Source of the DNA: a bacterium | Lineage (GTDB): Bacteria; CLD3; SB21 | Length of the DNA stretch: 64,000 nt | Assembly: GCA_008933615.1 (NCBI GenBank) | Contig: WBUR01000006.1 | Coordinates: forward strand, 54,111 to 118,110 | Direction: 5' to 3' | Shown: piece by piece, positions 36,045 to 47,469 of the stretch | Layout: each line of letters opens with the position of its first letter | Numbering within the stretch: position 1 is the first letter of the stretch | Notes under the pieces: model-generated | What the model saw: the letters and a program-made list of their open reading frames with translations, nothing else | Told to the model about the DNA's origin: nothing | Database searches by the model: none | Translations under genes and position numbers: made by a program

Positions 36045-37103
36045 TCAATTATAGGACGTTGTTTCCATAAAAAATTTGTTCTTCAACCATAGAGCAACAT
36101 CAACCAATAGAATCAAGACAGGAACTTCCACAAGCGGCCCGATTACGGTAGCAAATGCCGCTTGGGAATTGATACCAAACACGGCGACTGCAACTGCAAT
36201 GGCCAGTTCAAAATCATTGCTTCCGGCGGTAAACGCTACGGTCGTTGATTTTTCGTACGAACTTCCCATTTTCTTTGCGACGAAAAAAGTTGCAAAGAAC
36301 ATCACGGCAAAATACAGTGTATACGGAACAGCAACCCGAACAACGTCCATCGGTAATTCGACGATCTTCTCCCCTTTGAGTGAGAACATAACAAATATCG
36401 TGAAAAGCAAAGCTACGGGAGTTATCGGAGAAATTTTCGGAACGAATTTTTCATGATACCAGCTTTTGTCTTTAATTTGGAGCAGCAAAACTCTGGTGAT
36501 CATACCTGCCGCAAAAGGGATCCCCAGATAGATCAATACCGTTACAGCAATTTCTGAGATGGATACTTCAACTAACGCTCCGTGCAGGCCAAATACCGGC
36601 GGCAGGATCGTGATAAAGACATAGGCATAAACCGAATACAGGAATACCTGGAACAGCGCATTAAAAGCAACTAATCCGGCGGCGAGTTCCGAATCACCCT
36701 TCGCAAGATCATTCCACACCAGAACCATCGCAATGCAACGCGCGAGGCCGACCAATATGACACCGATCATCAGCTCGGGTTTATCCGGAAGCAGCATTAT
36801 CGCAAAAACGAACATTGCCACCGGACCGATGATCCAATTCTGCACTAGCGAAAGTAAAAGCAGTTTGGTATTTCTAAACACGATTGGAAGCTCTTCATAT
36901 TTCACTTTCGCCAATGGAGGATACATCATAAGAATGAGACCGATGGCAATCGGTATATTTGTTGTGCCCGAACTCAACGAATCCCAGAATCCGGCAATTC
37001 CAGGAAACAGAAAACCGGCCGCTACTCCAAAAAACATAATCAAAAAAATCCACAGCGTGAGATAACGGTCGAAGAAGGATAATTGTTTGGATGCGGATGT
37101 CAT
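36045..37103 (-). CDS. acr3: Arsenite efflux transporter of the ACR3 family
   Basis: A 352-residue membrane protein with ten predicted helices that exports arsenite using the proton gradient. The family signature with the essential cysteine, [18 protein letters not shown], contains Cys123, and [16 protein letters not shown] is the second conserved region. The length is normal for bacterial ACR3. It follows the thioredoxin-like gene by 13 bases and is in an operon with arsC. Confidence 0.94.
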   Translation of the reverse strand: MTSASKQLSFFDRYLTLWIFLIMFFGVAAGFLFPGIAGFWDSLSSGTTNIPIAIGLILMMYPPLAKVKYEELPIVFRNTKLLLLSLVQNWIIGPVAMFVFAIMLLPDKPELMIGVILVGLARCIAMVLVWNDLAKGDSELAAGLVAFNALFQVFLYSVYAYVFITILPPVFGLHGALVEVSISEIAVTVLIYLGIPFAAGMITRVLLLQIKDKSWYHEKFVPKISPITPVALLFTIFVMFSLKGEKIVELPMDVVRVAVPYTLYFAVMFFATFFVAKKMGSSYEKSTTVAFTAGSNDFELAIAVAVAVFGINSQAAFATVIGPLVEVPVLILLVDVALWLKNKFFMETTSYN

Positions 37104-37116
37104 AATGCGCCTCGTT

Positions 37117-37380
37117 TTAGTTTTTTACTTTTGCCATATCGAGAAGCCAGTGTTCTACTGTCGATCGTGTCGGTATTTTCCCGCTGATTAGAACGCGACC
37201 GTTCACGACAAGACCCGGCGTCAGCAATACGCCATAATCTGCATAACGATTATAATCAGTTATTTTTTCAACCTTCGCTTCCAGTTCATACTGCGACACA
37301 ACTTCTTTGACCATACCTTCCAGTTTAACGCAATTAGCACAACCCGGTCCCAATACTTTAATATCTAACATATTGATCAC
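37117..37380 (-). CDS. Small thioredoxin-like protein with CxxC
   Basis: An 87-residue redox protein of the 'redox-active disulfide 2' or thioredoxin-3 type: [19 protein letters not shown] carries Cys14 and Cys17, and [22 protein letters not shown] holds the cis-proline region. An in-frame ATG four codons downstream is an alternative start. Between arsC and acr3 it is likely to reduce ArsC or trap arsenite by its vicinal thiols. Such genes recur in ars operons. Confidence 0.88.
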   Translation of the reverse strand: MINMLDIKVLGPGCANCVKLEGMVKEVVSQYELEAKVEKITDYNRYADYGVLLTPGLVVNGRVLISGKIPTRSTVEHWLLDMAKVKN

Positions 37381-37384
37381 TCCT

Positions 37385-37807
37385 TCATTGTAATTCTTTG
37401 CGATACAAATCGTAAAAGCGTTCTTTTATCTGATCGCGTATTTTTCGAAACTCATTCAATATTTCTTCTTCAGATCCAGTGGCCTCCGCCGGGTCTTCAA
37501 ATCCAATATGTTGACGATGCATAACTTTACCGGTAAAGACTGGACAGTTCTCATCAGCATTGCTGCACACGGTGATCATATAATCGAATGATTGTTGAAT
37601 GAACTGGTCCGTGTTTTTAGGATAATTCTTGCTGATGTCTACACCTTCTTCTCTCATAACTTGAACGGCTTTTGGGTGAACTTGTCCGGAAGGTCTTGTT
37701 CCGGCCGAATATACCTCAAGATTTCCGTCAAACGATTTCAAAAAGCCTTCCGCCATTTGACTTCGGCAGGAATTGCCCGTGCAGAGAATGAGAATTTTTT
37801 TAGACAT
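37385..37807 (-). CDS. arsC: Arsenate reductase, thioredoxin-coupled (LMW phosphatase type)
   Basis: A 140-residue enzyme reducing arsenate to arsenite. The P-loop is Cys9-x5-Arg15 (CTGNSCRSQMAEG), and the resolving cysteines Cys81 and Cys88 are in TVCSNADENCPVF, matching the triple-cysteine mechanism of Staphylococcus ArsC. It is followed after four bases by a thioredoxin-like gene, a sensible partner. No ArsR repressor is in the window; arsC lies 32 bases after the oxyR stop on the same strand. Confidence 0.95.
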   Translation of the reverse strand: MSKKILILCTGNSCRSQMAEGFLKSFDGNLEVYSAGTRPSGQVHPKAVQVMREEGVDISKNYPKNTDQFIQQSFDYMITVCSNADENCPVFTGKVMHRQHIGFEDPAEATGSEEEILNEFRKIRDQIKERFYDLYRKELQ

Positions 37808-37839
37808 GTATCAGCTCCTGATTTTAATAGTCAATATAA

Positions 37840-38799
37840 TTAATGTCCTATCTTGGGAGAATGAATGACCAGGCTTTTCTCTTTTTCAAGTAATACATCC
37901 GGAACGCAAAAAATAATTTCGTGCGCAAAAACGTCCAATATTTTCTTTTTCACATACGAGCGGCTGTGAACGAGACTAATCTCGCGTTTGGGTATCGGTA
38001 AAGCAAACTCCCTCACATAGAGTTTCTTCTTTTCTTCGGAAAGTTCCCGTACGGCAAGATACGGCAACAGGGTCATTCCATAATTTTGTTCGACCAGCTT
38101 CCTTAACGTATCTAAATTACCGCTTTCAAATTTAAGAGAGGTTTTGCCGTGCGGATGTTCAGTACGTTTCTGCTTACACAGTTCTACCGTTTGCCCTCGA
38201 AAACAGTGCCCTTCGGTCAAAAGCCACATGTCTGATAATTGCAGGTCTTTGATGTGAATTTTTTTTCGTGTATTGAGCCGGTGTTTTTCAGAAATATACG
38301 CCACAAAAGGCTCATAAAACAACGGACGCTCACTTATACTCTTTTGTCTCAAAGGCGTTGCAAGAAGTCCTGCATCAAGATCATCACGCATCAGCCGTTC
38401 CACGATTTCTTTTGTTTGCAGTTCTTCAATGACAAGTTCGACCTTCTGGTGTTTTGTTATGAAATTTTGAAGAAATAAATTGAGCAAGTAGGGCGCGAGA
38501 GTCGGAATAATACCGACACGGAAAACGCCCGTTATCTCCGTCATTTCCGATTCAACGGTTTGTTTTATTTTTTCACTTTCACGCAGAATCGTATGCGCCT
38601 GGTCAATGATCACCTTTCCTATCTCCGTTGGCGCAACAGGTTTTTTCCCCCGGTCAAATACCTTGACGCCCAACTCTTCTTCCAATTTTTGTATCTGCAT
38701 GCTCAGCGTTGGCTGAGTAACAAAACATTCTTTGGCCGCTTTGGAAAAGCTGTTATGTTTATCTACACAAACAATGTAGGATAGCTGCAGCAGGGTCAT
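37840..38799 (-). CDS. oxyR: OxyR-type LysR regulator
   Basis: A 319-residue LysR-family regulator. The N-terminal helix-turn-helix is about 17-45 (SFSKAAKECFVTQPTLSMQI). The redox cysteines Cys199 and Cys208 in GHCFRGQTVELC have the same numbering as in E. coli OxyR, so peroxide sensing by a disulfide is very likely. It is divergent from katG with a 134-base shared region that contains a palindrome, and directly upstream of the arsenate genes. The last 20 residues are a polar extension. Confidence 0.94.
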   Translation of the reverse strand: MTLLQLSYIVCVDKHNSFSKAAKECFVTQPTLSMQIQKLEEELGVKVFDRGKKPVAPTEIGKVIIDQAHTILRESEKIKQTVESEMTEITGVFRVGIIPTLAPYLLNLFLQNFITKHQKVELVIEELQTKEIVERLMRDDLDAGLLATPLRQKSISERPLFYEPFVAYISEKHRLNTRKKIHIKDLQLSDMWLLTEGHCFRGQTVELCKQKRTEHPHGKTSLKFESGNLDTLRKLVEQNYGMTLLPYLAVRELSEEKKKLYVREFALPIPKREISLVHSRSYVKKKILDVFAHEIIFCVPDVLLEKEKSLVIHSPKIGH

Positions 38800-38816
38800 A
38801 TATCTAATTATAAGTT

Positions 38817-38834
38817 TTATCTATGTATAGATAA
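38817..38834. promoter_or_regulatory. Palindrome in the oxyR-katG intergenic region
   Basis: TTATCTATGTATAGATAA has perfect seven-base arms around TGTA. It lies 17 bases from the oxyR start and about 100 bases before katG, and its ATAG/CTAT elements recall OxyR-binding repeats, with another ATAG half-site-like element nearby. It probably serves oxyR autoregulation and katG activation. The extended E. coli consensus (four half-sites seven bases apart) is not clearly met. Confidence 0.5.
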
Positions 38835-38849
38835 CGATAATCAATTTGA

Positions 38850-41117
<2,268 letters not shown>

Positions 41118-41173
41118 TTTTTTCAGTCATCCGCTATTTGTAACAGGAAATCGTGACTTTTGTGTCTAAGCAG

Positions 41174-41197
41174 GAGAACAATCAAAAGATTGTTCTC
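41174..41197 (+). terminator. Intrinsic terminator after katG
   Basis: GAGAACAATC and GATTGTTCTC form a perfect ten-base stem with an AAAA loop, directly followed by nine T residues. It ends the katG transcript. Confidence 0.92.
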
Positions 41198-41311
41198 TTT
41201 TTTTTTGTGAAGAAATGCTATAATTAAAAAGCAGCCAAAAATTTATCTGTCCAATATGGTATAAATTTTATTACCTTGATCCCAATATAGGCTGAAGCGT
41301 AGCATACGACC

Positions 41312-43570
41312 ATGATAGGAACAAACACCGAATTTATTTTAAAAACGAAGCAGGAACTCAACTGTAAGATCATCCGCACCATGCTTAATTACGTTTTCGA
41401 GCGAAAGGGAGAATCTTGCGCAAAAGAATTCATCCAAGCCGTTGATTTGGATGAAGCCTATATTCGCAACGAGAATAATTGGGTCTCATTTGATACCTAC
41501 ACCCGCGGCTGTGAATTCATAAAAAAAGTGTTCGACGACGATACGATTTTCTACAAGATCGGTATTTATTCTTTTTCCAATCCAAACAATTTCGGCACCA
41601 TGGCCCGTATGGCGCTTCGGCTTCTAACGCCTAATGCCATATTTAAAAAAACGGCGGAGATTGCTAATCATGCGGTAAAATTTGGCAAATACCGTGTTGC
41701 GGAGTTTGATAAAAACCGTATGGTGCTCGAGTTTAAAAACGCGCCGAATTATCCGTTTTATCAGCATAATTGCGATTATCGCCTCGGCCTTTTTGCCGGC
41801 ATACCGCAACTTTTTGGACTACCGATAGCCAAGCATCGACATCTCAAGTGCGTATCCAAAGGCGATGATAGATGCGAGTATGAGTTTATATGGCAAGCTA
41901 AGAGCTTAGTGTTGTTTCGAAAGCATGCCGTTCGTGGATTCTTGACCGGGAGCGGACTTTCAGTAATATTTTTTTTAATGAATTCCTTTGGCAATATTAA
42001 GATACAAACCGTTCTCACCGTATTCACAACGTTGATTTTTTATCTGTTGGGCGTCATTTTGGATATGCGTGCAACAGCGAAAGACAATGCGCTGATCTCC
42101 AATGCAGAATCCAACGAGATAGAAGAAACCATTGCTTTTGCCAATCAAAAATACAAAGAAGCTTCTGAAACGGTTAGAAAACTTGAAGCCATCATCGAGG
42201 CAAATGCTGCTTTCAGCTTGAAGCTTTTGGGGTCAGAACTTATCGACGTCGTTTTAAATATTATCAAACATTCTCTCGGTTATGACCGGGCCATGATCAT
42301 GATGGTAGACGAGACAGGAAGATATTTATCTAATCCTACGGTCGTCAGCGATGAAACTGAGAGAGACCAAAAATCCGTAGATCTTCTCACGATCGATCTT
42401 AATGATAATAATATGCTGTTCTCCAAAGTAGTGCAATCAGGGGAACCCATCCTCATTTCTAATGTAGATCAGCACCCTGAATTGAAAGACCGGCCAGCAA
42501 TAAAAATATCAGGCACCAAATCTTTTGTAGTCCTCCCTCTTAAGTTCGGCTCCCGTGTACGCGGCATTATCAGCATCGATCGTTTAACTTCAGCCGCGCC
42601 GATGAATCAGGAAGACGTCAAGATTTTGTCTACGTTAATGACTATGCTGTCGGTCGTTCTTGAAAATGTAGAACTGTATCAGGGTTTGGAAGTGCGCGTA
42701 AGAGAACGAACTGCCCAGTTATTTCAGGCAAATACCGAACTCGAAAAAGCGTACGGAGATCTAATGAACGCTCAAACCCAGCTTATCCATTCAGAAAAAA
42801 TGGCCGGATTGGGTAAACTCGTTGCCGGTATTGCGCATGAAATGAATAATCCCGCCGGTATTCTTTCCGGATATGTAGAATTGGTCGAACTTTATGCAAA
42901 CCGTCTGAATAAAAATTTTGGTTCGGCAATTCAAACCTTTTCCTCTGACAAGAATTTTGTTTCGGAGATTGAACAATTCAAAAAGCTTCTCGCCGAGATC
43001 AACGCCTGTTTGGACCCTTGCAAACGCTCCATTGTTCGAATGAAAAATATTGTGCAGGATCTTCGCAATTTTTCCAGATTGGACGAAAACGAACTGATGC
43101 CGGCCGACCTGAACGAAGGAATTGAGAAGATGCTTCAATTTTTTAGAAATCAGACGCAAAACCAAATTAAAATTATTACCAACTTGACTCCTCTCCCTTT
43201 AGTTCATTGCTTTCCGGGACATTTAAATCAGGTTTTTTCAAATATGATCCTTAATTCTATTGAAGCGATCAAGGGTGACGGCACCATTACTATTTCAACA
43301 AAAGTTAGCGACGAAAATGAGTTTTTAAAAACACGGCATGTTCGTATAGATATCGCCGATACGGGCACAGGAATCAAACCTGAAAATGTGGATAAGATCT
43401 ATGATCCTTTCTACACGACGAAGGATATCGGTCAAGGCCAAGGCCTTGGACTAGCTATTGCTTATGGCATCGTCTCTCGCCACAATGGAAAAATTCTTGT
43501 GAAAAGCGAGTACGGCAAAGGAACGAACATGACTATTTTGATTCCGGTTGAATTTGATGCCGTTGTTTAA
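41312..43570 (+). CDS. Sensor histidine kinase with V4R-like sensor and GAF domain
   Basis: A 752-residue membrane kinase. The N-terminal 200 residues end in HLKCVSKGDDRCEYEF, the Cys-x6-Cys pattern of V4R/heme-NO-binding-like sensor domains. Two hydrophobic helices (about 208-250), a coiled coil and a GAF domain (about 290-455) follow. The kinase core has His509 in AGIAHEMNNPAGI, N-box NMILNSIEAI and intact G-boxes (DTGTGI, GQGLGLAIAYG), so it should be active. No response regulator is next to it. Probably it senses a small hydrophobic ligand or gas, but this is a guess from the domain type. Confidence 0.85.
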   Translation: MIGTNTEFILKTKQELNCKIIRTMLNYVFERKGESCAKEFIQAVDLDEAYIRNENNWVSFDTYTRGCEFIKKVFDDDTIFYKIGIYSFSNPNNFGTMARMALRLLTPNAIFKKTAEIANHAVKFGKYRVAEFDKNRMVLEFKNAPNYPFYQHNCDYRLGLFAGIPQLFGLPIAKHRHLKCVSKGDDRCEYEFIWQAKSLVLFRKHAVRGFLTGSGLSVIFFLMNSFGNIKIQTVLTVFTTLIFYLLGVILDMRATAKDNALISNAESNEIEETIAFANQKYKEASETVRKLEAIIEANAAFSLKLLGSELIDVVLNIIKHSLGYDRAMIMMVDETGRYLSNPTVVSDETERDQKSVDLLTIDLNDNNMLFSKVVQSGEPILISNVDQHPELKDRPAIKISGTKSFVVLPLKFGSRVRGIISIDRLTSAAPMNQEDVKILSTLMTMLSVVLENVELYQGLEVRVRERTAQLFQANTELEKAYGDLMNAQTQLIHSEKMAGLGKLVAGIAHEMNNPAGILSGYVELVELYANRLNKNFGSAIQTFSSDKNFVSEIEQFKKLLAEINACLDPCKRSIVRMKNIVQDLRNFSRLDENELMPADLNEGIEKMLQFFRNQTQNQIKIITNLTPLPLVHCFPGHLNQVFSNMILNSIEAIKGDGTITISTKVSDENEFLKTRHVRIDIADTGTGIKPENVDKIYDPFYTTKDIGQGQGLGLAIAYGIVSRHNGKILVKSEYGKGTNMTILIPVEFDAVV

Positions 43571-43620
43571 TTTACCAATAATCGAATCCTTGGACCCATT
43601 GAGTTAAAAGAATTGACGGC

Positions 43621-44577
43621 ATGAATAAATCCTCCACTCTTCGTATTCATCTTGCGTTGTTATTCGTTTCCGCCGTGTTCGGCATTAATTCCGTTACCGC
43701 GAAAATTGCGCTGCAGGAAATTGATCCCATGGCGCTGGTCTGCATTCGAATTTTTATTGCTGCAGTTATTTTATATGCTCTTCACCGAGTTTTTATAAAA
43801 GAAAAAATCCGATCTCTTCGGGATTATATCGAACTCGCCTTCTTTAGCGTTTTTGGTATTATCATCAATCAGACTTTGTTTCTTAAAGGCCTTGCCTTGA
43901 CCACCGCGATTAACGCTACGGTACTCGTGACAACCATACCGGTAGTAACTATTGTAATTGCGATCATAATGGGACGCGAGAAGATCAGTTTCAGAAAGAT
44001 CGTTGGTTCGTTAATTTCCTTTGCCGGCGTCATACTTCTTCTGGGCGCAGAGCGAATAGATTTGAACAATCAATTTTTTGTTGGAAACGTCCTTGTTTTT
44101 ATCAACGCCGTCTCTTTTGGTGTATATTTGGTTATTTCAAAAAACATTTTAAAACGTTATCATCCGGCCACCGTCACAACGTGGACATTTATATTCGGCG
44201 GAATCGGTGTAATGCCATTTGGAATAGATAAGGCCATCCATTTGCCTTATGCCGAAATTTCTATGACCGCCTGGTTCTGTGTCGCGTTTTTGATTTTATT
44301 TTCATCGGTGATCGTTTATTATATAAACAGCTGGGCGCTTCAGCGAACGACTTCCTCCACGGTTGCTGTCTATATTTACGTTCAACCCATCGTTGCCACG
44401 ATTATTTCGACATGGACGCTTGGCGAAACTCTCACATGGTCAACGGTTTTTGCTGCCCTTCTCATATTTGCAGGCGTTTTCATTGTCAGCTTGAAAATGA
44501 GGGCGGAACTCAAAGCGGAAGCGGCTTCGAAAGAACTCGACTTGGTCAGGGAATCCATGGCGCTCAAAGAGGATTGA
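43621..44577 (+). CDS. EamA-family transporter
   Basis: A 318-residue inner-membrane transporter with ten predicted helices in two EamA halves. The start LALLFVSAVFGINSVTAKIAL and the segment GLALTTAINATVLVTTIPVV are typical. The last 25 residues form a charged tail. It is separated by 50 bases from the histidine kinase gene and by 73 from the CsgG/PEGA gene. It is the third DMT transporter in the window. Substrate unknown. Confidence 0.87.
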   Translation: MNKSSTLRIHLALLFVSAVFGINSVTAKIALQEIDPMALVCIRIFIAAVILYALHRVFIKEKIRSLRDYIELAFFSVFGIIINQTLFLKGLALTTAINATVLVTTIPVVTIVIAIIMGREKISFRKIVGSLISFAGVILLLGAERIDLNNQFFVGNVLVFINAVSFGVYLVISKNILKRYHPATVTTWTFIFGGIGVMPFGIDKAIHLPYAEISMTAWFCVAFLILFSSVIVYYINSWALQRTTSSTVAVYIYVQPIVATIISTWTLGETLTWSTVFAALLIFAGVFIVSLKMRAELKAEAASKELDLVRESMALKED

Positions 44578-44650
44578 TAATAATATATTTATATTTACTT
44601 TCGAATTGCAGCCTATATAAATGCCATAATATTTCAATTTGGAGAACGTC

Positions 44651-45988
44651 ATGCATAATAAATTAATACTGATTATCGGATTTTTTCTTTTTACAAGTAT
44701 TCTAAATGCACAAAAGAAAACCGTTGGCGTGCTTGAACTTAAAAACACCGGTGGAATTACTAGCAATGAAAGTTCGGCTCTGACCAACCGATTCCGCGCT
44801 ATGTTGGTCCAAACAGAAAGTTTCGTAGTTCTGGAGCGGGATAAGATGAATGAGATTCTCAAAGAACAGGATTTTATTTCAAGCGATAATTGCAACACAG
44901 CTGAATGTGCGGTGCAGATTGGGCAATTGCTCGGCGTCGAAAAGATGATCGGCGGGGACATCGGAAAAGTTGGAAACACCTACACTATCGATATGCGAAT
45001 AGTTGACGTAAAAACGGGCGCGATCGAAAAATCGGTTAGCAATGATTTTAAGGGTGAAGTGGATGGGTTGCTTAATTTAATGAATGAGGTATCCGGGGTA
45101 TTTGCAGGAATCAGCGCACAGATGAAAACCATTTCGCGAAGCGGAACGGCAGATGTTTATGTCAGTTCTAACCCCGAAGGCGCAGAAATATTCGTTGATA
45201 ATAACTCGACAGGTTTACGGTCTCCTGCGCTGGTAGAAGGATTAGCGCCGGGATTCCATACCATTCACCTTAAAAAAGACGGATTGGTTGGTAGTCAGTT
45301 TTTAGAATTGATTGAAGGCAGTATACCTTCCATATTGGTTGAACTTACCCGGCCAAAAGTATCAGTTAAACTGCTCTCAAACCCTATTGGGGCGTTCGTT
45401 CTTTCAGGGAAAGACAGTTTGGGAAAAACTCCGATGGTTTATACAGTACCAATAGGCGAGGCAGAAATTAAATTGTTTCTACCGGGATATCTAGATACTA
45501 TTGTCAAGCTTTCATTGAAAGAAGCAGACGCAGGGCGCGTCATCAATGTTGAGATGGGGAAAGCGGATAGAATGTATATTCAGACAAATCCTTCTTCTGC
45601 GAGGGTATATATTGACAAAAAGCTCGTGGGATATTCTCCGTGTACAGTTCCAGTAATGAATAGCTCACAGGAATTGATTGTTGAAGCCACAGATTATTAT
45701 ACTTACCGCAAGATACTCACTGGAAGCGATAACCCAAATATTCAGATAGCCTTAATCAGCAAGAACACTAAGTGGAAAGCTTCCATCACTATCAATTCAA
45801 ATCCGCAGAATGCCAGCATTTATCTTCAGACATTCAGCGGATCGGAATTAATCGGCGAAACACCATTGACGCGTAATTGGAAAGAGGGAGCAAATAAAAT
45901 CACGCTTCATAAAAAGGGTTACAAAAATATATCTGTCGAGATAGCACCATATCATCCGGTAATAGATATCGAATTGGAGCCTGAGTAA
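44651..45988 (+). CDS. CsgG-like domain protein with PEGA repeats
   Basis: A 445-residue exported protein starting at ATG 44651, with GGAG just before it (an in-frame TTG lies four codons upstream). A signal peptide (1-20, LNAQ) is followed by a CsgG-like domain (about 21-165; VLELKNTGGI, VLERDKMNEILKEQDF, GGDIGKVGNTYTIDMRIVDV). Then come about four PEGA-type beta repeats: DVYVSSNPEGAEIFVDNN, LLSNPIGAFVLSG, IQTNPSSARVYIDKK and INSNPQNASIYLQ. PEGA domains are surface-layer or peptidoglycan-associated modules. The N-terminal domain is a paralogue of the protein at 9299-9964. Confidence 0.82.
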   Translation: MHNKLILIIGFFLFTSILNAQKKTVGVLELKNTGGITSNESSALTNRFRAMLVQTESFVVLERDKMNEILKEQDFISSDNCNTAECAVQIGQLLGVEKMIGGDIGKVGNTYTIDMRIVDVKTGAIEKSVSNDFKGEVDGLLNLMNEVSGVFAGISAQMKTISRSGTADVYVSSNPEGAEIFVDNNSTGLRSPALVEGLAPGFHTIHLKKDGLVGSQFLELIEGSIPSILVELTRPKVSVKLLSNPIGAFVLSGKDSLGKTPMVYTVPIGEAEIKLFLPGYLDTIVKLSLKEADAGRVINVEMGKADRMYIQTNPSSARVYIDKKLVGYSPCTVPVMNSSQELIVEATDYYTYRKILTGSDNPNIQIALISKNTKWKASITINSNPQNASIYLQTFSGSELIGETPLTRNWKEGANKITLHKKGYKNISVEIAPYHPVIDIELEPE

Positions 45989-46049
45989 TTTTAAATTCAT
46001 TCAATCCATTACTGTGTTTTTTCGGCTTCTACTTCAATATTTAACTTTC
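45989..46049. other. Short spacer after the PEGA protein gene
   Basis: Sixty AT-rich bases without an evident terminator hairpin, before the repeat element at 46050. Confidence 0.3.
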
Positions 46050-46203
46050 GTGCTTATCGGGTTGGCTCACAAATGGAAGAGAACCATTCAGTCTGAGCGA
46101 AGTTGAAGACTGATTTTACTAAACTTGGTCATGGTTCGACAAGCTTGTCCTGAGCCTCGCCGCAGGGCTCACCATGACGTATCTGAGTAAACACGATAAG
46201 CAC
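46050..46203. repeat. MITE/REP-like intergenic element
   Basis: A 154-base element bounded by inverted termini GTGCTTATCG (46050-46059) and CGATAAGCAC (46194-46203). Inside lie two hairpins: one with arms CAGTCT / AGACTG at 46089-46112 containing 'gagcgaagttga', and one with arms GTCATGGT / ACCATGAC at 46128-46178 containing 'tcgacaagct' and a GAGCC/GGCTC inner stem. Phrases of this kind occur as dispersed repeats in many bacterial genomes. No coding potential is seen. Confidence 0.65.
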
Positions 46204-46297
46204 ATTAACTTTTCACATCACCTAAAGACGATAGTGATCTTTTAATTTCTTTGCTTATTTCGGCGCAATCCGTACATTGTTTTAGGAGGTTATTTCT

Positions 46298-47422
46298 ATG
46301 ATAACCGGAATAAAGCACGCCGAAAGAATTATCACCGATCTTTTCTCCTCTGCAAATGTTGCGATCAATGGAAACCATCCCTGGGACATCCAAGTACGCG
46401 ATCCCCGTTTTTTTTCACGCCTTATTACCGATGCCGAGTTAGGTTTCGGAGAATCCTATATGGACGGTTGGTGGGAATGTGAAGCGCTGGATGAATGTGT
46501 CAACAGGGCCCTTTCTGAACACATTGAAAAACAACTTATAGGTTGGAAATCAGCCGCACGCATAGCCCTGAGCAAAATACTTAATTTTCAAAAGAAGTCG
46601 AGATCATTTGAAGTTGGTGAAAAGCATTATGACCTTGGAAACGACCTCTATCAGGCTATGCTCGATAAGCGGCTGAATTATACATGCGCCTATTGGAAAG
46701 GCGCCGCTGATCTCGATCAAGCGCAGGAAGCAAAACTTGATCTGGTGTGTAAAAAGATCGGAATTCACGACGGAATGAAAATTCTCGAACTCGGCTGCGG
46801 GTGGGGAAGTTTCGCCAAATATGCCGCGGAGAAATACGGCGCGCTTGTAACCGGGGTTACGGTATCAAAGCAACAGGTTACACTCGGCCGACAATTGTGC
46901 AAAGGACTACCGGTGGAACTTCGTCTTCAGGATTATCGCGAAGTTGAAGGACAATACGACGCTGTTATTTCCATAGGAATCATGGAGCACGTGGGCTATA
47001 AGAACTATCGAGGCTATATGAAAATTGTCGACCGCTGTCTGAAGAAACACGGCATCGCTTTTATTCATACCATCGGACGAAACGATAGTGCAACTAATAC
47101 CAACGCATGGATTCACAAATATATTTTCCCAAATAGTATGCTTCCTTCGGTCTCGCAGATCGCACAAGCCATGGAAGGCCTGTTTATGATGGAGGATATG
47201 CACAGTTTCGGTCCGCATTATGATAGAACATTGATGGCTTGGTACGCTAATTTTGAAAGGGCGTGGCCAAAACTCAAAGACCGTTATGGAGATCGGTTTT
47301 ACCGAATGTGGCGGTTTTATTTACTCAGTTGCGCAGGCAGTTTTCGCGCAAGGTCAAATCAGCTTTGGCAATTTGTTATGACACGAAATGGAACCTTTCA
47401 ACCGGAGTGTCGATTTAGTTAA
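46298..47422 (+). CDS. cfa: Cyclopropane-fatty-acyl-phospholipid synthase
   Basis: A 374-residue SAM-dependent enzyme that methylenates unsaturated acyl chains of membrane lipids. The N-terminal accessory part includes DAELGFGESYMDGWWE (about 46-61). The catalytic part has YDLGNDLYQAMLDKRLNYTCAYW (Cys about 129), the SAM site LELGCGWGSFAKYAA, and SIGIMEHVGYKNY with the family's conserved Glu-His. The size equals E. coli Cfa. AGGAGG precedes the ATG closely. The flavoprotein gene that follows may also act on lipids. Confidence 0.93.
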   Translation: MITGIKHAERIITDLFSSANVAINGNHPWDIQVRDPRFFSRLITDAELGFGESYMDGWWECEALDECVNRALSEHIEKQLIGWKSAARIALSKILNFQKKSRSFEVGEKHYDLGNDLYQAMLDKRLNYTCAYWKGAADLDQAQEAKLDLVCKKIGIHDGMKILELGCGWGSFAKYAAEKYGALVTGVTVSKQQVTLGRQLCKGLPVELRLQDYREVEGQYDAVISIGIMEHVGYKNYRGYMKIVDRCLKKHGIAFIHTIGRNDSATNTNAWIHKYIFPNSMLPSVSQIAQAMEGLFMMEDMHSFGPHYDRTLMAWYANFERAWPKLKDRYGDRFYRMWRFYLLSCAGSFRARSNQLWQFVMTRNGTFQPECRFS

Positions 47423-47469
47423 TTAGGTTACACATATTTCGGTACTCTGTTAACGGCTGTTCAACAAAT

